Origin: Verpa conica
Taxonomy: Eukaryota; Ascomycota; Pezizomycetes; Pezizales; Morchellaceae
Direction of reading: 5' to 3'
DNA length: 64,000 bases
NCBI GenBank assembly: GCA_033030425.1
Contig: JAUFSD010000012.1
Span: 620,001-684,000 of the forward strand
Within the stretch, counting starts at the first letter, position 1, and every line of letters starts with the position of its first letter. The notes under the pieces were generated by a model. It did not search any database. It saw only the letters and a program-made list of their open reading frames with translations, and was not told the origin of the DNA. This document shows, in pieces, positions 21,592 to 35,639 of this stretch. The translations under genes and the position numbers were made by a program.

Positions 21592-23767
21592 ATTGAGTGG
21601 ACATGAAGAAAAGAAAATCCAGGTTCCATCTTCGCGCAAAGCTTTAGTTCACGCGATCAGTTCACAGGGTTGTTTAGTCTATATAGACTTGGACTTGATC
21701 GGGTAACCCACTGGGAATCTAGATCTAGTACTTGTGGTTTAAGTAGATTTAAAACGGGCCTCTATATTTTAGGAATACTGGGATCTGCGCTTGGATTTTA
21801 AGTTACTGGTAGAAAAGAAGTAGTACCTTGGTTTTGTTAAAGATTAGTGCTTATAGCTATAGTCATAATATATCACTTGCATATTGGAGCCCTAGGCAAA
21901 AGAACCAACTTTACTCTCTCGCCCAAGTTTTTATTTTGTTGTATTTTATTTATTTTGGTAAATGCAGCTGTAACATCACCAGGTTACATTTTTCCTTTGG
22001 GCTTTTAATTTTTTATGGGTCGAGCCTTAATTTAAATGGGCCGGGCTGGGCCGTAGGAAATATTTGATTGGGCCCACCTCAAAAATTATTAGAAGTGGCT
22101 GGTCTTGAAGGTAACACCAGAGGTACTCGTTTTTTGGGGGGAGGGGAGGGCTCTAGGGTAATATTATGTAGTTCTTGGGCTACTTGGTCTTTCCTGAGCT
22201 TGCCTATTGAAGGCCTGCAGTAGTCCACCAGTGCCTCACTAGCTCCAGTGCAGTCAGAAATTTCCTATATATGCGCATCGACTAGGGGATGTAGTGGCAA
22301 TGTAAGAAAACGGAATACCGCGCCGCAGAAGTGTCCTGAAATTGATTACCTGAGGACCATAAAACATTGGGTAAGGTTAATAAGTGGGGAAAGCCACCTG
22401 TAAGCCCAAAGAGATCTCGATGAGTTTGCAGCCTATGCTGGGCATTCTGTACTTCAACTGGGTAGCGAGACGGTGTAGTATCACTGATACTGGTGTTGTA
22501 TAGCTTCATTGGTAAATTTTCTTGTCTAGTTGAACTGCGAGTAGTGCTCACTGAATGATAGTCGGTGAGACGAACTCGTTTCGGATTTCGCAAACCTGGC
22601 TTTAAACTTGTCTAAATAGACCAAGAATCTGTAGGTGGTTCGTATCTATTTGTTATTTTATAGAATTTATTTGTTGATGAAAAGCTGTAAGCCCTGCTAC
22701 TGGGGCTATGTTTGGCATCAACATAGTTTTATTCTGTACGTCTTGAAGATGATTTGAAACGCCATTAAAGTTTGGCTGTGACATAGTAGCAAATTTTGAG
22801 TAGAGGTGGTAATCGTGTAGTGGCCATGTCACGGGACGTTCATGTCACGTGGATCTTGGCATATATATGTAGTTAGAGCCTCTCTTCTCTTGATCATCAT
22901 GATCATTCTTTTTGTTTAGCTAGCATTTACCAATAGAACATTGGTCATCATTTCCTCATCGAGTCTTAGGGACCGAGGCGGATATTACAGGCCATGTACA
23001 ATGGTGGGATGTGGAGTGCCTACATTTGTAGAGGGCTAAGGTTCGTTCTCGTGCCTATAATATATAGTTAAGCGGTACACGTCAGAATATGCTATGCTCT
23101 ACGCTTGCTATATTTTATGGTATTCATAAGGTATGTAACGTGTCGTTTTCTTTGGATGGGTTGCTTTATCAGTCATGGTACATGTACTACTTATAGCTTT
23201 AATTTATTTATTCATCAGTCATGGTAAATCACTCTTCCTCCGTTATAAGATTAAAGGACTCTTCATTTAGAAAAAAGGTTTTGGTAATCAGATTAGTTCA
23301 CGATAGAACACTAAGTATACCAAAAACTAGTTCTTTCTAAGCCCTATAAACTCATTATCATTTAATTTGACAATTCATTAAAGTGGTCTGTGGTTTGTGG
23401 TGATAGCAAATCGCTGTGTAGTAAGATCTGGCCGCTATCCAGACCGGGGCAAACTTTTTTCCTAGCAAGTATATGGTCCCTGTCTTCCTTTTGTTTACGG
23501 AATTTCATATGTTTCTGTAGGATGGTGGTCTATATTGGTTTAAAGAGCAGTGAAGGTATTCTAGGGGAAATTCTATAGGCTTTGGGAGTTAATATCAAAG
23601 ATGTCTATAATTAATAACAAAATGTCTTCCCAAAAGGTATTTTTTTAAAAAGGTCCGTGGGGCGTTCGTGCTCGGAACCTAGTTCTAGGTGAAAACCTAG
23701 AAACAGATTGATTATTTGAGCTCCCTATCCCTCTAGAGTTATGTGAGATGAATTATAACCAAGTCAA
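21592..23767. other. AT-rich intergenic block
   Basis: 2.2 kb between two convergent genes. The longest ORF (22282-22593 minus) has no recognisable domain. A short direct repeat (atcagtcatggta, about 23170 and 23214) is the only structure noted. Confidence 0.5.
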
Positions 23768-24726
23768 CTATAGGAAACTGCCTGAAGAAAACCGATCTCC
23801 AAATTGTGCAGCCCTTTGTAACATTTCCTTCTTTTGTTGATGCCCAATCTTGCGGCCTCCAGCAATATCCTTTTCACGGTCAAAGGCTCGAGCGCTTGGA
23901 TTATCTTCCTTTTCTCGTATATTTCCTGATGATTTGTGTTCGTCATAGAGTGATTTACTTCGGTTTTTTTCCTAGAGATTATAAGCATGTGTTCTAGGGT
24001 TTAAGAGTTAGGAATAAGATAGTTACATTATATTCCCTGATTCTGCGGGCTGTTTCTTCAGCTTCAGCAGCACTAATCCCCGGCTTTTTCGTATCTTCTG
24101 CCTGGGTTGCTGGCTTTTTAATTCCCATAACCTCGTCGTTGAGTCGTTTCCGTCGCTCCTCGGGCGATTCTGTCCATAAAGAGTTGTTCCCACCAGCTTT
24201 TTGGGGAGCTTTTGCCCCCTTCCCACTTTGGAATTTTCGGTTTTTTAGTTTTGTCGGGTCGACTTTCGATGTCCAGTCCTCCGACTTTGGCGGTACCAAC
24301 ATCCACTCGTCGCGCTTTGGTTTACCATCATCAGCTTTTGCTTTTTGCGCTTCTGCAAACACTGCTAAACGCCGTTGTGCCGCAAGCTCTTGATCCACCT
24401 GTTCCGAGGTTAGCTTTGGAAACATTGCATAGGCGAACGGGAGTGAAACCGCTTACCTCCGCTCCAGGGCCTGGGGGTAAAGCTGGTCCTATATCATCGT
24501 CGCTACTGCTGTCATCATCACCATCAGGGTCCCCGGAGGGCCGTTCGTCGAGGGGAGCTGGGGGTGGAGCTGGGCCAGCTGTCCGTCTTTTCTTGCTCTC
24601 TGAATCTTCCGCTGGTGACTTTGAGGCTTCTTTGGCCGCAGCAGCTGCAGCCTCTTCTTCCGCTTTCCGTTTTCGCTTGGCGAGAATGTGAGGCGGAATT
24701 GCGGGACCGACGAGATCTCCGTCCAT
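23768..24726 (-). CDS. GPALPP motif / DUF3752 protein
   Basis: Three exons on the minus strand (24726-24457, 24398-24027, 23971-23768) give 281 aa. The N-terminus has two short GPxxPP motifs (VGPAIPP and IGPALPPGPG) around a Lys/Ala/Glu-rich coil and an acidic SSSDDD patch. The C-terminal half is the DUF3752 domain: KPKRDEWMLVPP, DWTSKVDPTKLKNRKF, LWTESPEERRKR and the final FDREKDIAGGRKIG...QFGDRFSSG. This order matches the eukaryotic GPALPP1 family, whose role is poorly known. Intron 1 ends at CAG just after a CTAAC branch site; an alternative acceptor 15 nt upstream would add five residues. Location is probably nuclear by the Lys/Arg-rich patches. Confidence 0.87.
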
Positions 24727-25135
24727 TGTTAATTCGAGTTGTGGTTATGGTAGCTCGCGTTGTTGGAACTGTGTTGCTAGAGCTTGTACATACAATAGAG
24801 AAGATTCAGCTTTATATTAGGGCTGAGATGTCATGCTGAGTTATGTATATCTCAGAACAATGCCCAACGTCGCACGGCAGCTGTGGCTTCTCCGGAACTG
24901 CAAAGTTGCCTGGCAGGTTTGCACAACTATTCGAAGGTCATCGCACACTTGTTTACCTATAAGGACCAACTTTCCCTATTTCAAGATTGTTGCAGCCTTG
25001 AACGAGGCTTTTGCGAGATTTTCTTATCTGCATCTGTGTTTTCCGGCGAAGCAGCGGCAGTAGGGGAAGCCTTGAGCCTCCTCAAGGATTAGAACGTTGA
25101 ATTTGAGAAATGCGAATTGAGCTAAGACCCCACCG
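24727..25135. promoter_or_regulatory. Shared upstream region of GPALPP gene and VPS8
   Basis: 409 bp between two divergent start codons. ORFs inside (24833-25063, 24883-25092) overlap in different frames and neither looks conserved, so they may be leader ORFs upstream of VPS8 or chance. No TATA box is obvious. Confidence 0.45.
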
Positions 25136-28100
25136 ATGAGCTCGACGCCAGATGAGAGCTCGGAGCTCGCAAAGGATGACCATGAAGGTGGTGGCCAGGG
25201 CTTGAAGAATACGGACACTACGGAAGCAACGCACCAAGTAGACAAGAGTGAACTTACGATGAATGGAAATGGAAGCGGAAATGGAAATATAGAGGAGGGG
25301 GAAGCCGTGGGCGCGGGAGAGGAGGTGGTGGGGGTACTAATGACGACAACAGCTTCAAGGGTGTTGGAATATCTACAAGAAGCACGAGAGGAGAGTGGGG
25401 GACAGAATTCGGTGAAAGGCTCTGTGTTTCATGCCTACAAGAGTACTGAGGGAGAGGAAGTGGAAGAAGGCCGAGAGAGTTCTCATGCTGGTTCTCAAGA
25501 TTCACACCTACCCCACGCAATAAACGGGAGGAGTAGTCCTGCTGCGTCTTTCTCTAATCCTGACGACACACCGTCTATACATGTAGGTTTCTATGGCGAA
25601 GAGTTGGATTCTATTGATAATTTGCTAATTTCAAGGACCCTCCAGGGCTCTGTAGCTTCTTCGCGCGCCAGTAGTGCATTTGGATCCAGATTCTCCCCCT
25701 CCCCCTCACTGCGACCATTCGACAGGAGGTTTCAATCTCGCTTACAACCTGGAACCCCAACATTATCACCTTCACCTCGTGCTCTCTCGCCATCTCTCCT
25801 CTATCCACACTCAAGATCATCCTCAGTTGAGAGTCAAGTAGAAAACGTTAATTTCGGAACATTGGATGAAGGATCAGCGCCATGGGACGTTGTTCGGTGG
25901 ACCAAGCTTAAAAAGATCAAGAACGAACTCTTTTCTGAAGCTGGGAAACGGAGTTTTGGGACCCCTACCTGTATTACCATATCTGCGACTATTGCTGTGG
26001 GGACCTCTAAAGGTAGCATTTTAATATTCGACTATAATCAAAATCTTAAATCTATAATAGGACCTGGAACGCAAGGTATGGTCCTTTCTTGGTGTAGTTT
26101 TAAGCGGATCTGATAGAAATAGCTGTCGAGTGTGGCCCTATAACTGGTTTGGCTATTTCTGCGGACCATACTACAATTGCTGGGGGCCATACTTCAGGAC
26201 ATATCTTCACGTGGGAATTGGCGAAGCCTGGCCAACCATTCTTACAGATCCCACCTTTACCATTATCTCAGCTTGAGAATCGGAAGGCAGATGGCCATGT
26301 TGAAGGTGTCTCAATACTACATCTTGGGTTTCTTGGGACACGTCACACTGCTCTAGTTTCTGGGGATGATAGGGGAATGGGGTTCTCGCATTTGGCTACT
26401 AGGGGGTTAGGTATAGTTCGAAGAGTGGTAAAAACAACTAGGATATTGGGCCGGTACCCTCTCGATTTTGCACCTACTGGGCGCCCTCGAAAACCTAGTT
26501 CAGTCCTTGGGTTCTCCGCACTTCCATTGGGGAACTCCCCGCAAAAGACAGATACGATGGGACTTGTAGCCTTATTAACACCTTATCTTCTTGTTGTCGT
26601 GTCGACCACTCCTATAGCACAAACCCAGCACAAAGCTGCGAGACCAAAGGAGGTTGCAAGTGATTCTGCCCTTTCGGGATGCCTGGCGTGGTATCCTTTT
26701 ACGAAGTTAAAACAAGCCTCGATAGCACCGAATACAGCACCACCATCATCAAATGCAAGACTAGTGTATAGTTGGTCAAACGTTTTGACTTTGTTGGAGC
26801 TCTCGATCGTCGAGTCTGATGAGAAGGAGGATCCGAATCGCCCACCTATTCTGGAATTTCGGCCTAAAAGTCGGTTTCGGTGCGATGAAGCGATTGTAGC
26901 TGTGCAATGGATCAATCGCCAGGTTTGTGTTGGGCTCAGTACCTAGTTTTTGGCTGCCTTCCTAATTTTGATTTAGATTATTGCTGTCTTGACAGTTACT
27001 CAGCGATTGATAATATTGGAAGATATTGCGTTGCGGGTGACAGAAACATTTGATCTAATGCCTAAGCAAATTCTACACCTCGATGCATTCTCAACACAGC
27101 TTAGTCCCTTGGTCAACAGAATGGATGATGAAGGCTCAATGCATCCCCATGTAGCAGACGCTTTCTACAATAGCTTTAAAGCCTATAAAGGGAGGATGTT
27201 TCTTCTAGTACGTCTCTTCAACTCTAATGCTATTGAGAAACTAATTTAAAATAGGGTCAATACGATTTATCAGTTGGTGCATTATCTAACTGGGCTGATC
27301 GACTCCTTGCGATGATGGAGGTCGGAGACTTTATCGGCGCCATTAGTCTTGCCACAACGTATTATATTGGGGAAACTACTAAGTTGACAATTGGGTTACC
27401 TGAAGATTCCAACCTGCGGCACCCGATAGTACAGGAAAGACTTCTGGAAATGATGTCTGCTTCTTTGCGGTACGCTTTCGGCAAAAACCAGAAGTCATCT
27501 CAGACAGAACCCCTAGGAAAGGAGCAGCTACAGAACCTTGCGACTGTTTGTTTTGATGCTTGCTTGGCAATGGGTACTATAGACTTTCTATTTGAAGAAG
27601 CTTTCGATCATTTCGAACAAGGTTCATTTGAGGGAATTTTTCTCGAGACGCTTGAACCACATATTCTAGAAGGTCGCATTCGATCCGTACCCCCAACAGT
27701 TGTCAAGGCACTTATTACGCACTATACATCTCTTGAGCTGGATAGTCGACTAGAAGAGATTATTTGCCACATGGATACGAGAACATTAGATATTGACCAG
27801 GTCACAACACTCTGCAAAAAGCACAATCTTTATGACGCAATGATATATGTCTGGAACCGGGCTCTCGGCGATTACATTACCCCTATCATAGATCTTCTTT
27901 CTCTCTTAATACCCTTACTACGGAACGGCGTTCATGAGAACGAGGACTCAATTTATGGTGTTAATGCGCTCAAGATATTTCCTTACCTTTCGTACACCCT
28001 TACTGGTCGTGTTTACCCTACTGGTGAAGAGCTCACTGAGCTAGAAGCCTCGAGTGCCAAGGCGGCTATATATTACTTCCTCTTTTTAGGAAGGCCGATT

Positions 28101-30266
28101 ACATGGCCAAAGCATACCAAAAAACTATTTCTCACATCTCCTAACTCTGCTGTGGAACCATCCTTCCCTTATCTTCGACTTATCCTTCAATTCGATGCAC
28201 CGAGCGTTTTAAGCGCGTTAAACGAAGCATTCGAGGATCCGTTCTTGAACGAATCAACAGAGCTTCCAAACAACAGTGCAAAACCAGACCTTTCAGAGGA
28301 AGAAATATTCTGCAGATCCTCGGTAAACCGTCAATATGTCGTTAGTATCCTCCTAGAAGTCATGAGCCCTGCAGATTTTCCTCCACAGGATACGATATAT
28401 CTTGATATGTTTATTGGCCGAAATCTACCGAAATACCCTCAGTTCATCCTGCTATCTGGAAGCGCACTACATCGTGTCATCGTTGGGTTATGCAATTATC
28501 CTGGAGATGATATTGCCGATGATTGTCAACTCAGTATTGAATACCTTCTTACCGTATATCGCCCCCCTGATATCGATGACCTCGTCGAGCTATTCACAAA
28601 TGCGAAATTCTATCGGGTTCTGAAGTCTATCTTCCGCGCTGAGAGACGGTATGCAAGGCTGATAAAAACGTATTTTGAAGATGAAGAATCTCAGGAAACA
28701 GTTTTTGATTGTATTGGGGATTACCTACGGCCTCGTAGTGGGCTTAGTGAGCGACAAACTAAGGAAGTTCGCATAGTTATTGAGCAGAACGCCCGGAATC
28801 TGATTGATATTGATTGTGTCCGAACAGCGTTGGTCATTAATACCTATATCCCTGAAATCCATGGCGTTCTTCTAGACTCGATTCAAGACCGCACTCATGA
28901 TCAGTTCCAATATCTTCGTGCAATCCTTGAGCCACAGGGTGCAAAGGAAGGCCACGATACCAAGAGACCTGTTGCTATGTCAAACCTCTCATTTGTAGAG
29001 CTATATATTAGGCTGATGTGCGAATTCGATCCCGACCATGTGTCGGACTATGTTGGCGGGCTACAATCTGGTGACCTTCGCCTTGAAAAGGTCTTGCCAT
29101 CACTAGAATGTAACGGAGTGATGGATGCAGCTGTTCTATTGATGGCTAGGGAGGGTCAGATTCGAAAGGCGATGAACCGGTTGATAGCACACTTGGAGAC
29201 ATTGGAGACCGCTTTGGATAGTGTACTCGGAGCGAGTATATATACACATGAGTCTAAATCGAGCACAGAGGCAGTTACAGAGACCTTACAATCGCTGCAG
29301 AAATATGCTCAGGTTGGAGTCTGGCTTTGTCAGGGGCAGATGAAGACGGGGAAACGGTTGGTAAAGGCTTCCAATACTAAACGGAGGTCTGATGCAGAGT
29401 CGCTGAGTGCGGAGGAAGTTCTATGGTTGGATTTGGTAGATGCTATTGTACGCATTGCAAAGAATTGCATCTCAACCCTAAATAAGCCTTCTATAAATGG
29501 GGTGGCTGGCCTTGATATTGAAGTCAATGGCTCAGCCGACCATCCTCCGGCCGGAATCGATCAAGGGAAAGTCATCATATCACTTCGGCTGTTTGTTCAG
29601 GACACATTTTCGGCGCTTTTGGCGGCAACTTCGAGCTCACAAACTGTATCTTTTCTTCATATCCTTAGAGCCTTCCTTGCTCGTGCTTCAATAGCATCAC
29701 CCTCACTTGCAGAGCTTCGTAGCGTCCTAGGCGGCATATTCGAGGCATATTTCTACGAAGAGCAGATACTATCACTCACAAACCAGTTACTCGAGAAAGA
29801 CCTATTCGTTCACGTCGACGAAGCTACTTCACTCCGCCAGAAGGGATGGCGTCCCACATCTCAGAATTGTGAAGCCTGCGGTAAAAGAGTATGGGGTCAC
29901 GGTGCAGCAGGTGGTATTTATAGTGCTTGGGAGAAGCGGCGAGTCGGAAATCTCAAGCGTCTAGAGGACCTACGTGAGGAACGGAGGTTAATGGTGGAGG
30001 GACCATTGTCTGCTGTTGCTCGTGGGAAGAGCCGAGCGAGGATAAGTGATATTGGTGGGGCGGGCGGTGAAAGTTCAAATGATGTTGGCGAAGATGGAAG
30101 AGTGGTTGAAGCAAAAGAAGAGGAAGTTGGGGAACTTGTTCTGTTTAATTGTCGTCATATCTTTCACAGAAGGTGTTTAGATAATTTGCAGGCGCAACAG
30201 TCTCCAGATAATGATTGGGCATTTAGGTGTATCAACTGTGGACATAGTGGGCAAAGTGGACATTGA
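25136..30266 (+). CDS. VPS8: CORVET complex subunit Vps8
   Basis: Four exons (25136-26075, 26117-26922, 26977-27207, 27255-30266) give about 1,662 aa, in the size range of fungal Vps8. The first 250 residues are disordered and Ser/Glu-rich. A WD40-like beta-propeller follows (ITISATIAVGTSKGSILIFD, GLAISADHTTIAGGHTSGHIFTWE, HTALVSGDDRG). Then comes a long alpha-solenoid (VGALSNWADRLLAMMEVGDF and onward) and a C-terminal RING-like domain starting near residue 1531 (CEACGKRVWGHG, FNCRHIFHRRCLDNL, CINCGH). Vps8 is the Rab5-binding subunit of the CORVET tether that acts in early endosome fusion. Introns are very short (41-54 bp), and splicing restores the propeller and solenoid frame at each junction. 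Assignment is by domain order plus local similarity. Confidence 0.9.
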
Positions 30267-31000
30267 TTAGGAGGGTACAATTGTGTGTTTCTTTTCAGCG
30301 AGAGGTGTTTTTTCTTTCGAGATATTCTTGGGGGGGGGGGGGGTGGAGATCAGATGGGCTCTTCATGTATCTATTTATCAATTGTAATATGTATATGTGG
30401 TAGCTGACGTCGAACTACCAAGACTCGAATCAAGTTACATGTAATATTAGGAAGGAAGAAGCTTCCAATCTATAGTCTTTTAGTGGTTATACAATGGCAT
30501 GCAAGCACGAATAGTCTCTATTGGTATAAAAAACCCCGATGTGTCTCCCGATGTCCTAGCAACAGGGCTCACTGATAGGTGAAATAATTCCTACTCCCAC
30601 TAAATTTGGCCCTGAGCAGCTTGCATTTACAGCCATATTGGAGAAATAAAAAGTGAGTTTAAATCATGCATAAAAACTCGGAGGTCATCGTGCTCCAAAT
30701 AACTCGATAGCCGCGTACCGCCCACCAAATTCACCTTTTTAGGTTAGAGTCTGCCTACATGCCTTGGCAAAACAAGGATCAACGCACACTGGCGCACACA
30801 CACACAGAAAAGTAAGAATGAGGAAAAACGGAAAAAAAAACTTTCCACCCCACACAGGCCTAACAAAAACCCCACCGCATTCTTTCTTATCCCCCTCCTT
30901 CTTCTCACCACCCCTCCTCTCTTCATCGTTCTTCCTTCACTTCTTCTCCTTCTATTTCCCACCACTTTTTTCTCTCTATATACCTCTACATACATTCGCA
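30267..31000. promoter_or_regulatory. VPS8 3' region and SSB promoter with pyrimidine-rich tract
   Basis: A G run near 30331-30343 lies just after VPS8. Upstream of SSB, about 30878-30975 is strongly pyrimidine-rich, followed by a TCTATATACC motif about 20 bp before the start. CT-rich leaders are common before highly expressed genes of filamentous fungi, which fits a ribosome-bound Hsp70. Confidence 0.5.
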
Positions 31001-33368
<2,368 letters not shown>

Positions 33369-33887
33369 AATTCAAAATAAATCCAAAAGCAATAAAAATT
33401 ATTTCTTCTCTTCCATGTTCTGGTATTTCTATTTTCTTTGACGCTGTAATCGAATGGTTATGATTCTGTCACCAAAAGTTTTCGGTATCAACCTTTTTTT
33501 TTCTTCATGGTGTTTTATGACTTTTGGTTTGCATGCCATGAAGTAAGTGGCGATAAGGGGGAAAAGGGATACGTAGGCTTTGTGTTTTTTTTCTCTTATC
33601 TTGTTCTGGTGGTGCACATAGATCAAAAAATTATGTTCTAAAAAATACATACCGGCTGTGTGATTGGCTGTGAGTGTTTGTGGATGCAGGTTGTGATTCG
33701 TGAAGGTTCTATCTACTCTGCTGCGTTGTCTGGGCATTCCCAAGAGCTCGTACCCTAGCCCTATACATAATGCACTGTTGGCTTGAGCCGCTCCCGTGGG
33801 TTGCTGGCATGATGACCTGGTTCCGTCTAGGAGGCTCCTTTCTTTCTGTCTTCAAGTTTCAACAACACTCCCGTTTATACCACAACA
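33369..33887. other. Spacer between SSB and the SDR gene
   Basis: A T-rich 3' region of SSB followed by the promoter of the SDR gene. No coding sequence is seen. Confidence 0.5.
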
Positions 33888-35639
33888 ATGCCTATTCCCG
33901 TAATTGGGGAGATCTATTTCAATGGAATAAAGTCTATTCCTTACTTTCTACCAGTTCTCAAAACTATACCATGGATCGGCTTGTTCGTTCTGCTCAAGGC
34001 CTGGTTCGGCGGTTCAAAAAATGCCAATGAACGAGTTATGCATAGCAAAGTGGCGATAGTAACAGTACAGTTCCCTCCCCTTTCTGCGGTCTTAAGTGCG
34101 CAGAAAAGGCTAACTATCACTAGGGCGGAACAACAGGAATAGGAGCAGCAGTCGTTGCCGACCTCGCTTCTCGTGGCTGCCAGCTAATTCTTCTTGTGCG
34201 CGACCCTAAAGACGTCTTCACTCAGGACTATATTGAGGACCTCCGCGAGCGCTACAACAACTCGATGATATATGCGGAAGAATGTGACCTTAGCTCCCTC
34301 CATAGTATCAGGAAATTCGCAACCAAGTTCATCGATAACTCACCTCCGCGGCGTTTGGATATGGTGATTTGTTGCGCTGGGGTCATGGCTCCTTCCATGA
34401 CGGCAAAGGTTTTGACACAGGATGGAGTTGAAGCTCACTGGGGGATTAACTACCTTGCACACTTCCAACTGCTTAATATCTTGACTCCTACCCTTCGTGT
34501 ACAACCCGCGGATCGAGACGTCCGTGTGCTCATGGCTACTTGTTCTTCCCACGTCCTCGGCGAGCTCGACCTTAGTGATGTGCAGTTTCTTCAGCGCGGG
34601 TATCCGAATATGCGGCCATGGCGCTCTTATGGCGCATCAAAAATGGCGCTCATGGCATTTACCTGCGAATTTCAGCGCCGTATGCACGCCTACGAGAGAC
34701 CTGACAAGCAGCCTAACAACGTCCGTATCTTTAATATTGATCCTGGCCTCACAAGAACTCCTGGGATGAGACGTTGGCTGAGTTTTGGAAGCCTCTGGGG
34801 ACTGGCCCTGTACCTTGTTACATATCCGTTCTGGTGGTTTGTTCTTAAGAGCCCTGATCAGGGTGCGCAGACATTTTTGACCGCAGCCATGAGTCCTGAA
34901 TGTGGTGTAGGCGAGGGTGGAAAGCTCTTGCGTGAATGCCGCAATGCTCCGTAAAAACCCCTTTTCTCCTCTGTATAGTTCGAAAACTAAGCTAACTGGC
35001 TACAGATATCGTAAACAAATCCTCACTACCGAAGATTTTGGAAAAACACTCTGGGCTTTCTCCGAACAACAAGTTAAGGAGCTCGAAAAGGAAGCAGCTA
35101 TCAAACGCGCTAAAGAGGAAAAGGCCGCTAAAAAGGAAGCCAAAGCCGCCGGTAAAGCTACAGATAATACAGGGGCCAAACCCAAAATTCCTGTTATCCC
35201 TAAAATGTTCGATCCTACAAAGCCCCTCGCTCCTGAAGAAGAAATCAAATTCCCCGAACTCGAATCCATGAACGACGCAGAGCTCAGGGAGCTCGTTAAA
35301 AAGGCCGCCGAGGCTCGAGCGAAAAAGGAGGAGCTGGATAGACTTATAGCTGAAGCGGAGGAGAAGGACCGGACCGATCGTGCGGTCGCGAGACTCCCGG
35401 CGGGTGTGTTGGATACGCCAAGCAGGAATACAAGGAGTCGGACTGCGGAGTTGTCGGGGCCGAGGATTGTTGAGATTGAGGAGTCCGCTTCGAGATCTGC
35501 GACAAAGTCTGCCCCAAAGCCGAAGGTAGTACCTAAGTTAGAGGAAATTATAGCTGAGGAAGCACCAGTGGAGGTCACTCCTGTATCACGACCTGGTACT
35601 CCGAGTAAAAATACAAGGAGGCGGACGAAAAAGGCATAA
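33888..35639 (+). CDS. Short-chain dehydrogenase/reductase with membrane anchor and long charged tail
   Basis: Three exons (33888-34064, 34124-34950, 35006-35639) give 545 aa. An N-terminal hydrophobic segment (SIPYFLPVLKTIPWIGLFVL) may anchor it in a membrane. The Rossmann fold starts with VAIVTGGTTGIGAAV (cofactor motif residues 59-66), continues with CCAGVMAP in place of the usual NNAG, and has the active-site Tyr228-x3-Lys232 (YGASK). It resembles retinol-dehydrogenase-like SDRs that reduce lipids. After about residue 335 a 211-aa tail follows: a Lys/Ala/Glu-rich coil, then TPSRNTRSRT and TPSKNTRRRTKKA at the end. The tail is joined by intron 2 (GTAAAA donor, TACAG acceptor, phase 2). The substrate is unknown. 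Intron 1 splits the cofactor loop exactly at the TG. Confidence 0.85.

Noticed and set aside
22282..22593. 103-aa minus ORF
   Set aside because: No recognisable motif in an AT-rich block; no sign of splicing partners.
24833..25092. Two overlapping small ORFs upstream of VPS8
   Set aside because: Different frames of the same DNA with no conserved feature; at most leader ORFs.
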